This document shows, piece after piece, positions 37,323 through 46,000 of a stretch of 64,000 nucleotides of DNA. This stretch comes from UBA668 sp039796575 (lineage in GTDB: Bacteria > Actinomycetota > Acidimicrobiia > Acidimicrobiales > Ilumatobacteraceae), in contig JBDKJP010000120.1 in NCBI GenBank assembly GCA_039796575.1, forward strand, positions 1 to 64,000, read 5' to 3'. Position 1 is the first letter of the stretch. Every line of letters begins with the position of its first letter. Made by a program: the position numbers and the translations under genes. The notes under the pieces were generated by a model. That model saw only the letters and a program-made list of their open reading frames with translations, searched no databases and was not told the DNA's origin.

Positions 37323-38430
37323 CTACTACGAACTGCTCGGCGTGAGCCGCACCGCGTCCGCCGACGAGATCAAGAAGTCGTACCGCCGGCTCGCCCGCGA
37401 GCTGCACCCCGACGCCAACCCGGGCGATCCGGTGGCGGAGGAGAAGTTCAAGCAGGTGGCGCGCGCCTATGAGGTGCTCAGCGACCCCGACCAGCGTGCC
37501 CGCTACGACCGCTTCGGTGAGCAGGGCATGGGCGGTGCCGGTGCCGGCGACTTCTTCGGTGGCGCGGGCGGCGGGCTCGGCGACCTGTTCGACGCGTTCT
37601 TCGGCGGCGGCAGCCCGTTCGGCGGCACCCGCGGCCCGGCCGGCCCGCCCCGTGGCCAGGACCTGGAGGTCGTGGCCGACATCGCGTTCGAGCAGGCCGT
37701 GTTCGGCGCCACCGTGCCCGTCACGGTGCGCACGGCGTCGCGCTGCGACGACTGCAACGGCAGCGGCGCCGGTGGCGGCACGCAGCCGGTCACGTGCAGC
37801 GAGTGCAACGGTCGCGGCCAGGTGCAGCGCGTGCGACAGAGCATGCTCGGCCAGATGGTCACGTCGTCGGCGTGCCCGAAGTGCGGCGGCCTCGGCCAGG
37901 TGGTGGTCACGCCGTGCCCCACGTGCAACGGGGAGGGGCGCACCATCGGCGAGAAGGTGTACCAGGTCGACGTGCCCGCCGGGGTCGACACGGGCTCCAC
38001 CCTGCGGCTCACCGGCCGCGGCGCGGTGGGCCCGCGAGGTGGTTCGGCCGGCGACCTGTACGTGCACCTACGTGTCGCGCCGCACGCCCACTTCCGGCGT
38101 GAGGGCGACGACCTCGTGGCCGTGCTGCCGGTGTCCATCGCGCAGGCGTCGCTCGGCACGAAGTTCACGCTCGGCACGCTCGAGGGTGACGAGGAGATCG
38201 TGGTGCCGCCCGGCACCCAGCCCGGCCGCGAGTTCATCCTCCGCCAGCGCGGCGTGCCGCGCCTGCAGGGCCGCGGTCGCGGCGACCTGCGCGTGCGCAT
38301 CGATGTGCACGTGCCCACCAAGCTCAGCGACTTCGAGGCCGAACTGCTGCGCAAGTACGCCGAGTCGCGGGGTGAGGAGCTGCACCACGAGACCGGTCTG
38401 TTCGCCCGCATCAAGTCGGCGTTCCAGTGA
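37315..38430 (+). CDS. dnaJ: Chaperone DnaJ (type I)
   Basis: DnaK co-chaperone of 371 residues with all type I parts: J domain with HPD (YRRLARELHPDAN), Gly/Phe-rich region (about 70-110), four zinc-binding CxxCxGxG-type repeats (CDDCNGSG, CSECNGRG, CPKCGGLG, CPTCNGEG) and two C-terminal substrate domains. ATG 37315 (MADYYELLGV) is the conserved start. It corresponds to the dnaJ2 gene next to hrcA in mycobacteria and is under the CIRCE promoter if cotranscribed. The stop overlaps rsmE by GTGA. Confidence 0.98.
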   Translation: MADYYELLGVSRTASADEIKKSYRRLARELHPDANPGDPVAEEKFKQVARAYEVLSDPDQRARYDRFGEQGMGGAGAGDFFGGAGGGLGDLFDAFFGGGSPFGGTRGPAGPPRGQDLEVVADIAFEQAVFGATVPVTVRTASRCDDCNGSGAGGGTQPVTCSECNGRGQVQRVRQSMLGQMVTSSACPKCGGLGQVVVTPCPTCNGEGRTIGEKVYQVDVPAGVDTGSTLRLTGRGAVGPRGGSAGDLYVHLRVAPHAHFRREGDDLVAVLPVSIAQASLGTKFTLGTLEGDEEIVVPPGTQPGREFILRQRGVPRLQGRGRGDLRVRIDVHVPTKLSDFEAELLRKYAESRGEELHHETGLFARIKSAFQ

Positions 38431-39092
38431 ACCCTGCGCTGCGGCACAGCGCGGCGCACGTGTTCGTCGAGTCGCTCGACGCGCCCGAGCTGTCGCCCGA
38501 CGACGCACATCACCTGTTCCGCGTGCTCCGTGTGCGCGATGGCGAGGTGGTCACGGTCAGCGACGGCGTCGGCGGGTGGCGGGCGATGCGTGCCGCCGGG
38601 GGGGCGCTGGTGCCCGATGGTCCGGTCGAGCGTGAACCCGCCCCTGCGCCGTGCACGATCGCGGCGGCCATCCCGAAGGGCGATCGGGCCGAGTGGATGG
38701 TGCAGAAGCTCACCGAGATCGGGGTGAGCGAGATCGTGCTGCTGCACTGCGCCCGCAGCGTGGTGCGCTGGGAGGGCGAGCGCGGCGCGAAGCAGTTGGC
38801 CCGTCTGCAACGGGTGGCCCGCGAGGCCGCCGTCCAGAGTCGTCGGGTCTGGTTGCCCGTGGTGCGCGGGCCGGTGACGTTCGCCGAGGCCGCGGCACTG
38901 CCGGGGGCGATGCTCGCCGAGCCCGACGGAGCGCGAGGCGTGGCGGGCTCGACCGTCATCATCGGGCCCGAGGGAGGTTTCTCGGCCGAGGAGCTCGCGG
39001 CGCCGCTGCCCCGCCGACGGCTGGTCGACACGGTGCTGCGGGTCGAGACCGCGGCCATCGTCGCGGCGAGTGGCGTACTTGACACGGACTGA
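38427..39092 (+). CDS. rsmE: 16S rRNA (uracil1498-N3)-methyltransferase RsmE
   Basis: SPOUT-class methyltransferase of 221 residues. The N-terminal PUA-like domain includes LSPDDAHHLFRVLRVRDGE; the knot that binds S-adenosylmethionine has TVIIGPEGGFSAEEL and VLRVETAAIVAASGV. The start is GTG 38427 overlapping the dnaJ stop. The order hrcA-dnaJ-rsmE matches Rv2374c-Rv2372c of M. tuberculosis. Confidence 0.95.
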   Translation: MNPALRHSAAHVFVESLDAPELSPDDAHHLFRVLRVRDGEVVTVSDGVGGWRAMRAAGGALVPDGPVEREPAPAPCTIAAAIPKGDRAEWMVQKLTEIGVSEIVLLHCARSVVRWEGERGAKQLARLQRVAREAAVQSRRVWLPVVRGPVTFAEAAALPGAMLAEPDGARGVAGSTVIIGPEGGFSAEELAAPLPRRRLVDTVLRVETAAIVAASGVLDTD

Positions 39093-39118
39093 GAAAGTTC
39101 GACGGAGGGTGTTGAGTT

Positions 39119-39136
39119 TTCACGAGCCGTTGTGAA
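39119..39136. promoter_or_regulatory. Candidate operator TTCAC-N8-GTGAA upstream of the BldD-like regulator
   Basis: A perfect 5-bp inverted repeat (39119-39123 and 39132-39136) sits in a locally AT-richer stretch about 85 bp before the regulator's start. A weaker match to the BldD box (2 of 8 fixed positions differ) lies at 39079-39093. Either could be an autoregulatory site. Confidence 0.4.
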
Positions 39137-39218
39137 TTCTGCGCATTCGTGCCACACTGGGCGGTGGAGCCACCACAGCACGGGAGACCAACCCGGTGTC
39201 GACCCAGGAGAAGGGCAC

Positions 39219-39731
39219 GTGAACATGCGCGATTTCGACGACGACGTTGCATCATCGCCGTACAGCCGCAAGGTCGGCGAGCGACTGCGCGTCATCCGCC
39301 GCCAGAAGCGACTCTCGCTGCAGGAAGTGGAAGCCACCTCGAACGAGGAGTTCAAGGCCTCGGTGCTCGGCGCCTACGAGCGCGGCGAGCGCGCCATCTC
39401 GGTGCCCCGCCTCGAGCGGTTGGCCAAGTTCTACAACGTGCCCGTCGACCAGCTGCTGCCCCGCGAAGATGCCGTGCCGGTGGCCGAGGGGGAGGCGGAG
39501 GGCCGCAAGAAGCTGGCCGTCGACCTCCTCAAGCTCAGCCAGCTCAGCGGCCAGCCGTTCGAGATGCTCACCCGCTTCCTGAAGATGATCCAGGTGCAGC
39601 GTCAGGACTTCAACGGCAAGGTCATCACCGTGCGCGGCGACGACACCCGCGCCATCGCCGCGATGCTCGACGTGCCGGTCGACCAAGTGGGCCAGCGTCT
39701 CGACGCGCTCGACCTGCTCTACCGCCCCTGA
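39219..39731 (+). CDS. BldD-like XRE-family transcriptional regulator
   Basis: DNA-binding protein of 170 residues. The N-terminal helix-turn-helix (about 12-75) reads SPYSRKVGERLRVIRRQKRLSLQEVE then VLGAYERGERAISVPRLERLAKFYNVPVDQLLP, the pattern of BldD and its mycobacterial relative. In Streptomyces BldD is controlled by c-di-GMP through its C-terminal domain; whether that domain is conserved here is unclear. GTG 39219 (AGGAG, 8-nt spacing) or ATG 39225 may be the start. hemW begins 1 bp after the stop. Confidence 0.85.
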   Translation: MNMRDFDDDVASSPYSRKVGERLRVIRRQKRLSLQEVEATSNEEFKASVLGAYERGERAISVPRLERLAKFYNVPVDQLLPREDAVPVAEGEAEGRKKLAVDLLKLSQLSGQPFEMLTRFLKMIQVQRQDFNGKVITVRGDDTRAIAAMLDVPVDQVGQRLDALDLLYRP

Positions 39732-39732
39732 G

Positions 39733-40785
39733 GTGACCACGCCCTTCGGCGTCTACGTCCACATCCCGTTCTGCGCGCAGCGGTGCGACTACTGCGCGTT
39801 CGCCACCTGGACCGACCGCCACCACCTCCAGCAGGCGTACATGGACGCGCTGCTGGCCGACGTGCGCCGTGCCGAGCTGCCGGCCGTCACCAGTGTGTTC
39901 GTCGGCGGTGGCACGCCCACGCTCGTCGATCCGCACCTCCTTGCCGCCGTGCTGCGTGCGGTGCCGACGGTCGACGGTGCCGAGGTGACCGTCGAGTGCA
40001 ACCCCGACGACGTCACGGTCGAGCTCATGCGTGTCTACGCCGACGCCGGCGTGAACCGCGTGAGCATCGGCGTGCAGTCGATGGTGCCGCACGTGCTGCA
40101 GGCCCTCGGCCGCACCCACGACCCGGCCAACGTGCGTGCCGCTGTGGCCGCGGTGCGCGCCGCCGGTATCCCCACCTTCAACCTCGACCTCATCTACGGC
40201 GGCGCGGGGGAGTCGCTCGACGACTGGCGCACCACGCTCGAGGGCGCGCTCGAGCTCGAGCCGTCGCACGTGTCGGCGTATGCGCTGACGGTGGAGGCGG
40301 GCACGCCGTTGTTCGACGAACCCCACCGCCATCCCGACGACGACGACCTCGCCGACAAGTACGAGCTGGCCGACGACCTCCTCGTGGCCGCCGGGCGCGT
40401 GAACTACGAGGTCAGCAACTGGGCGCTGCCCGGGCACGAGTGCCGGCACAACGTGCTGTACTGGCAGCAGGGCGACTACCTCGGCTTCGGCAGCGCAGCG
40501 CACAGCCACCGTGCCGGCCGCCGGTGGTGGAACCTGCGCACCCCCGAGCGCTACCTGGGTGCGGTCGAACGCGGCGAGACCACCGAGGCCGCAGGAGAGT
40601 CGCTCGACGCCGAGACCCAGCGCGTCGAGGGCCTGCAGCTGCGACTGCGGATGCGCGACGGCGTGCCGGCTGACGCGCTCGACCTCGACGGGCTCGACGG
40701 CCTGGTCGAGGTCAGCGACGGCACTGCCCGCCTGACGCGCACGGGGCGGTTGCTGGCGAACGAGGTGTCGCTTCGCATCCGCTGA
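39733..40785 (+). CDS. hemW: Radical SAM heme chaperone HemW
   Basis: Oxygen-independent coproporphyrinogen-oxidase-like protein of 350 residues, now regarded as a heme chaperone. The CxxxCxxC iron-sulfur site is in HIPFCAQRCDYCAF; SVFVGGGTPTLVD, VSIGVQSMVPHVLQALGRTH and FNLDLIYGGAGESLDDW are family hallmarks. The C-terminal HemW-type domain ends with LTRTGRLLANEV. The start is GTG 39733. It converges on the GGDEF-EAL gene with 15 bp between stops. Confidence 0.94.
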   Translation: MTTPFGVYVHIPFCAQRCDYCAFATWTDRHHLQQAYMDALLADVRRAELPAVTSVFVGGGTPTLVDPHLLAAVLRAVPTVDGAEVTVECNPDDVTVELMRVYADAGVNRVSIGVQSMVPHVLQALGRTHDPANVRAAVAAVRAAGIPTFNLDLIYGGAGESLDDWRTTLEGALELEPSHVSAYALTVEAGTPLFDEPHRHPDDDDLADKYELADDLLVAAGRVNYEVSNWALPGHECRHNVLYWQQGDYLGFGSAAHSHRAGRRWWNLRTPERYLGAVERGETTEAAGESLDAETQRVEGLQLRLRMRDGVPADALDLDGLDGLVEVSDGTARLTRTGRLLANEVSLRIR

Positions 40786-40800
40786 CCGCGGGCGACCGTG

Positions 40801-42594
40801 TCACCAGGGGCGGTGACCGCTGGCGCTGATGTTCGAGAGGTCGCGCAGCACGGCGACGAGCTCGCTGTCGGGCACGGCAGGTGCGTACAGGAAGCCCTGG
40901 GCCGAATGGCAACCGAGCGCACGCAGCCGTGCGGCCTGGTCGGCGGTCTCCACGCCCTCGGCGACGGTGTCGATGCCGAGCTCGTCGGCGAGGGCGATGA
41001 TGGCCGCGATGAGCCGTTCGCTGCGTTCGTTCTCGAGCATCGCGAGCACGAACTTGCGGTCGATCTTCACCCGGTTGACCGGGATGTCGCGCAGCCGTTC
41101 CAGTGACGAGTAGCCGGTGCCGAAGTCGTCGAGCGACAGCGTGACGCCGGCCTCGGCGATGGCCCGCAGGTTGGCCTGCACGGCGTCGTCGCGTTGCAGC
41201 AGCGCCTTCTCGGTGACCTCGAGTGCGAACCACTCCGGCAGTGCGTCGTTGGCGCGGATGCGGGCGAGCATGTTCTTCGCGAACTCCGGCCACGCCAGCT
41301 CGTTGGGCGAGGCGTTGACGGAGATCTGGAAGCCGCCCAGCGCGTGCGTGCGGCTGGCGCGGACGGCGTTCATCATCTCGGCGGCACGACCGTGCACGAA
41401 CGAGCCGATGTTGAGGATCTCGGAGTTGCGCTCGGCGATCGGGATGAACTCGCCGGGCGACACGTCGCCGAACTGCGGGTGGTGCCAGCGGCACAGTGCC
41501 TCGGCGCCGACCGGGCGATCGGTGGCGAGGCTCACGACGGGCTGGAACCACACCTCCATCTGGCGGAACTGCAGCGCGCTGCGCAGCGCGTTCCACAGCC
41601 GCACCATGCCTTCCTGCGGCTCGGACAGCTCGGGGGAGAAGTTGACGCAGCGGTTGCCGCCGCGGCGGCCGGCCTCCTGCTTGGCCAGCTCGGCCTGCTG
41701 GAGCGCCGCTTCGATGCCGAGGTCGGAGGTGACGAGCGTGCTGCCGACCGAGGCGGTGATGCGAACGTTGCGACCGCGGATGTTGACGGGTTGGCGCACG
41801 GCGTCGCGGAGCTCGGAGGCCACGCGGTCGACGTCGAGCGGCGACTCGGGCTGGAACGTCACGCAGAACTGGTCGCCCTCGAGCCGGGCGAGGCGCCCGC
41901 CCTTGGGGACCTGACGCTGCAGGTTGCGGGCCACCTCGAGCACGAGGTCGTCGGCGGCGCCGTACCCCAGGGTCTGGCGGATGACGTGGAACTGGTCGAT
42001 GTCGAGCATCACGACGCACAGCGTGGAGGCCGTGTGGTGGAGGTCGTCGTCGAGCGCTTCGTGCAGGCCGTGGGGGGACAGCAGGCCGGTGAGCACGTCG
42101 TGGTCGCGACCGAGGTGGCTCTCGCGGGCGGCGGTCACGAGGTCGGTGACGTCGCGGGCGCGGAGCACCACGCCGGGGCGCACGCCGAGGGGAGTGACGG
42201 TGACGTCGAGCCACCGATCGCGGTTCAGCACCCGGTCGTTGGCGAACATCGACACTTCGGCGTCGAACGACAGGGCCTGCCGGGCGGCGTCGAGCATGTC
42301 GAGCATCGGCGGGTCGTCGGTGCGGGCGGCGAGCTCGGCGAGCGACATCCCGGTGGGGTCGCCGCCGCCGAGGAACTGGGCACGGAACGGTTCGTTGGCG
42401 GCGATGATGGTGGTGTCGTCGTCGATGACGGCGATCTCGGCGTGCGCGGACTCGAGGATGCCGGTCACGAGCACGGCCAGTTCCTCAGCGCCGGGCTCCG
42501 ACGCCTGCGGCGCGTCGACCGACACGGTGTCCACCGTGTCGCCCTCCGGTCCCTTCCCGCTGTTCGGCCCGTCGTGCCGTGCCAGCAATCGCAT
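40801..42594 (-). CDS. PAS-GGDEF-EAL protein, probable c-di-GMP phosphodiesterase with degenerate cyclase domain
   Basis: Signalling protein of 597 residues: a PAS-like sensor (about 25-150), a GGDEF domain and an EAL domain. The GGDEF site reads EGDQF (239-243), so cyclase activity is probably lost. The EAL domain keeps EAL (E365), ISVNASPNEL, LEVTEKAL, DDFGTGYSSLERL, VKIDRKF and VAEGVET, so c-di-GMP hydrolysis is expected. No transmembrane segment. ATG 42594 is chosen for its GGGAGG site 7 nt upstream; ATG 42642 is possible. It is divergent from the giant multicopper oxidase gene. Confidence 0.9.
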   Translation of the reverse strand: MRLLARHDGPNSGKGPEGDTVDTVSVDAPQASEPGAEELAVLVTGILESAHAEIAVIDDDTTIIAANEPFRAQFLGGGDPTGMSLAELAARTDDPPMLDMLDAARQALSFDAEVSMFANDRVLNRDRWLDVTVTPLGVRPGVVLRARDVTDLVTAARESHLGRDHDVLTGLLSPHGLHEALDDDLHHTASTLCVVMLDIDQFHVIRQTLGYGAADDLVLEVARNLQRQVPKGGRLARLEGDQFCVTFQPESPLDVDRVASELRDAVRQPVNIRGRNVRITASVGSTLVTSDLGIEAALQQAELAKQEAGRRGGNRCVNFSPELSEPQEGMVRLWNALRSALQFRQMEVWFQPVVSLATDRPVGAEALCRWHHPQFGDVSPGEFIPIAERNSEILNIGSFVHGRAAEMMNAVRASRTHALGGFQISVNASPNELAWPEFAKNMLARIRANDALPEWFALEVTEKALLQRDDAVQANLRAIAEAGVTLSLDDFGTGYSSLERLRDIPVNRVKIDRKFVLAMLENERSERLIAAIIALADELGIDTVAEGVETADQAARLRALGCHSAQGFLYAPAVPDSELVAVLRDLSNISASGHRPW

Positions 42595-43021
42595 CAGTGT
42601 GCCTCCCACTGTCCGCCATCCGTGATCGTTGTACACCTTCATCGGGGCACGCTGACACGGACCAAATACCCGGAGTGCGAACTTCACCACATCCTGATCG
42701 GGTCCCGGTCCCGGTTCGCACACTTCTGCACATCCGTGGCGGAGTGTCACGGTGTGCGTTCCTGGCGTGGGGGATGATCAGAACCAGAACCGGACCTGTT
42801 CGCGGGCGTCGGAGCAGTGTGTTGAAGATCAGGTCGAGGTGTTCCTTCGGTCCCGAAGTAGCGCACGCAGTGGTGACAGTTGACCGCGCAACGCTCAGGG
42901 TGGGCGAATGGGTCGTTCGACCTAGCGACTTTCTCAGTTTCCTTCCGTATGGTCCTGCGACGTTGGACGACGGGTCGTAGGACCTCCGCCCGACGACGGG
43001 ACGACAAGGAAGTGAGGCGGG
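42595..43021. promoter_or_regulatory. 427-bp divergent intergenic region between the GGDEF-EAL and multicopper oxidase genes
   Basis: No gene is seen. For the oxidase gene, TATGGT (42948-42953) is a likely -10; it overlaps a dyad with arms 42951-42961 and 42974-42984 (10 of 11 paired), so the 5' end of the mRNA would fold. AAGGAAGTGAGG precedes ATG 43022. An 8-bp perfect inverted repeat (GTGCGAAC 42675-42682, GTTCGCAC 42714-42721) lies about 80 bp upstream of the GGDEF-EAL start and is a candidate operator. The long leader contrasts with the very short gaps elsewhere. Confidence 0.5.
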
Positions 43022-46000
43022 ATGAACGCGTGGAAGGACCGGAAGGTCGGACGCATCGGTCGAGGAGCCAGGAGCTCCTCGACGGCGCGGTGGCAACGAT
43101 GGGCGGCGGCGATCGCCGCAGTGACGATGGTGGCCACCGTGGCGCCGTTGTCGCAGCAGGTGTTCCACACCGAGGAGGCGGCCGCCGTCAGCGCGACGGA
43201 CGAGAGCAAGATCCCGCACTACTTCGGGCCGTACCCGAACTGGGCGAACAGCCCGCAGGTGATGCCGAACGCACTGGTCACCATCGACGCCCCGGCGGCG
43301 GTGTTGCAGTTGAGTGGCGGCGTCGACAGCATCACGGTGACCGACCCGGGCGTCGGCTACGCCACCCCGGTCGTCACCATCGGTGCCCCCGATCTTCCCG
43401 GTGGCGTGCAGGCCACGGCCACCGCCACCGTCGAAGTTGACGGCTCCATCACCGTGTCGATCGACCAGGCGGGCTCGGGCTACACGGCCGCGCCGCACAT
43501 CTCGCTCACCGACGACGTGTTCACCACCGCGGCGACGGTGACGGCCACCATCTCGGTCGACGTCGTCGACATCGTGAGCGGCGCAGCGCGCTACGCGACG
43601 TTGCCCGGCATCACGGTCACCGACACGACGGGCTCGGGCACGGGTGCGGCGGTCACCGCGACCACGCTCGACGCGAGCGGCTCGCTCACCGCCGTGTCGC
43701 TCGACAGCATGGGTAGCCACTACAGCACGCCGACGATCGTCGCCGATCCCGCAGGTGCGATCGCTGAGGCGAACGCCGTGGTCGACCCCAAGGAAGGGGC
43801 CATCGCGAGCATCAGCATCTCGGTGCCCGGCGACGGCTACCTGGTCGCACCGCATGTGAGCATCACCGCTCCCGGCGCGCACATGGAGCCGTTCGTCGCA
43901 GCGACCGCCGAGGCCGTCGTCTCGACCGGTGTGCTGCAGCAGGTCACCATCGATGCTCCCGGCTACGGCTACACCAGCCCGCAGGTCAGCTTCCTCCCGG
44001 CCTCGACGTCGGCGGCCGTCGTCAGCGGCAGCGTCGACGACATCACGCTCGTCGACGGTGGTGCCGGCTACGTGAACCAGCCGATCGTCGAGTTCTCGCT
44101 CCCCGACCTCCCGGGTGGCACCCAGGCGACGGGCACTGCCGTGATGGACGCCGAGGGCGTCGTCACGTCCGTGTCGATCGTCGACGCCGGCTCCGGCTAC
44201 ACCTCGGCCCCGACCGTGCACGTGTGGGACGGCAACGCCGACAACCCGACGGGCGCCGTCGTGACTGCCACCATCGGCGTGAACGCCATCGAGATCACCG
44301 ACTTCGGTGCCGACTACACCGCGGCGCCCACCGTCACCATCACCGACGCCACGGGCGCCGGCGGCGGCGCGCTCGCCACGGCGACGGTGTCGCCGCTCGG
44401 CTCCGTCACGTCGATCAAGGTCACCAACCCCGGCAAGGGCTACCTCACTCCGGGCATCCGCAAGTTCGTCGACACGTTGGCCGGCGTCGGCGAGGGTGCG
44501 GCGAACAACCTCGGCAACTACCTCCCCGTCGCCGAGCCGGACACGACCACCTACCCCGGCACCGACTACTACGAGATCGGTGTCGTGCAGTACCGGCACC
44601 AGTTCCACAGCAGCCTGCCGCCGACCCTGGTGCGTGGCTACGTGCAGCTCTCGACCTCCGTGGTGCCGGGCAAGCACGTGGCACTGACCAATGCGAACCT
44701 CGACCCGGCCGTCGCCGCGACGCCGGTGTTGCTGAACGGAGCACAGGTATACGGCGTCGACTCGCCGCACTACCTCGGCCCGACCATCCTGGCCACGAAG
44801 AACCGTCCGACCCGCATCCTGTTCCGCAACCTCCTGCCGACCGGCTCGGACGGCAACCTGTTCATCCCGGTCGACACCACGCTGATGGGCTCCGGCGCCG
44901 GTCCGGGTCTGCCGCCCACCGCGGAGAACCCGGACGAGAACGTGTCGGTGTCCGGCTCGATGATGCTCGATGCCAACGGCGTCCCGATGCCGATGGGCAA
45001 CGACCAGGGCACGGTGCTCGACGGCGTGCGCAACCCCGAGTGCGGCATGTCGCCGAAGCCGGCCGGCTGCTACACCGAGAACCGTGCCGAGCTGCACCTC
45101 CACGGTGGCGTGACCCCGTGGATCTCCGACGGTACCCCGCACCAGTGGGTGACCCCGGCCAACGAGAGCACGATCTACCCCAAGGGTGTGAGCGTGAGCA
45201 ACGTGCCGGACATGGAGGATCCGGGCCCGGGTGCGATGACGTTCTTCTACACGAACCAGCAGAGCGCCCGTCTGATGTTCTACCACGACCATGCGTGGGG
45301 CATCACCCGACTCAACGTGTACGCCGGTGAGGCCGCGCCGTACCTGATCACCGATGCCACGGAGCAGTCGCTCTTCGGCGACGGCGCCCCGTTCGCCGAC
45401 CTCGGCGGCGGCACCCCCCTGGTCATCCAGGACAAGACCTTCGTTCCCACCGACGACGTGATGGCCAAGCAGGACCCGACCTGGAACAAGTCCCGCTGGG
45501 GCGGCCTCGGCAGCCTCTGGACCCCGCACGTGTACATGCCGGCACAGAACCCCGGTGATCCGACGGGCATGAGCTCGTTCGGCCGCTGGATGTACGGCCC
45601 GTGGTTCTGGCCGCCCGCGACCAAGACCGAGTACGCCCCGATCGACAACCCCTACTACGACCCGAACTGCGACCCGAACGTCGCGGAGTTCTGCGAGCCG
45701 GCCCTCATCCCCGGCACCCCGAACATCTCGGTCGGCATGGAGGCGTTCAACGACACGCCGATCGTGAACGGCACGGCGTACCCGACCACGACGGTCGACC
45801 CGAAGTCGTACCGCTTCCGGGTGCTCAACGCCGCCAACGACCGGTTCTTCAACCTGTCGTGGTATCTGGCCGACCCGACCACGGGCACCCTCACCGAGGT
45901 GGCCCTCAACCCCGCTGAGGTCGCTGCGGCGCAGACCGACCCGGTGGTGTTCCCGACCCCCGACACGTCGAAGAGCCCGGCGGGTCCTGACTGGATCCAG

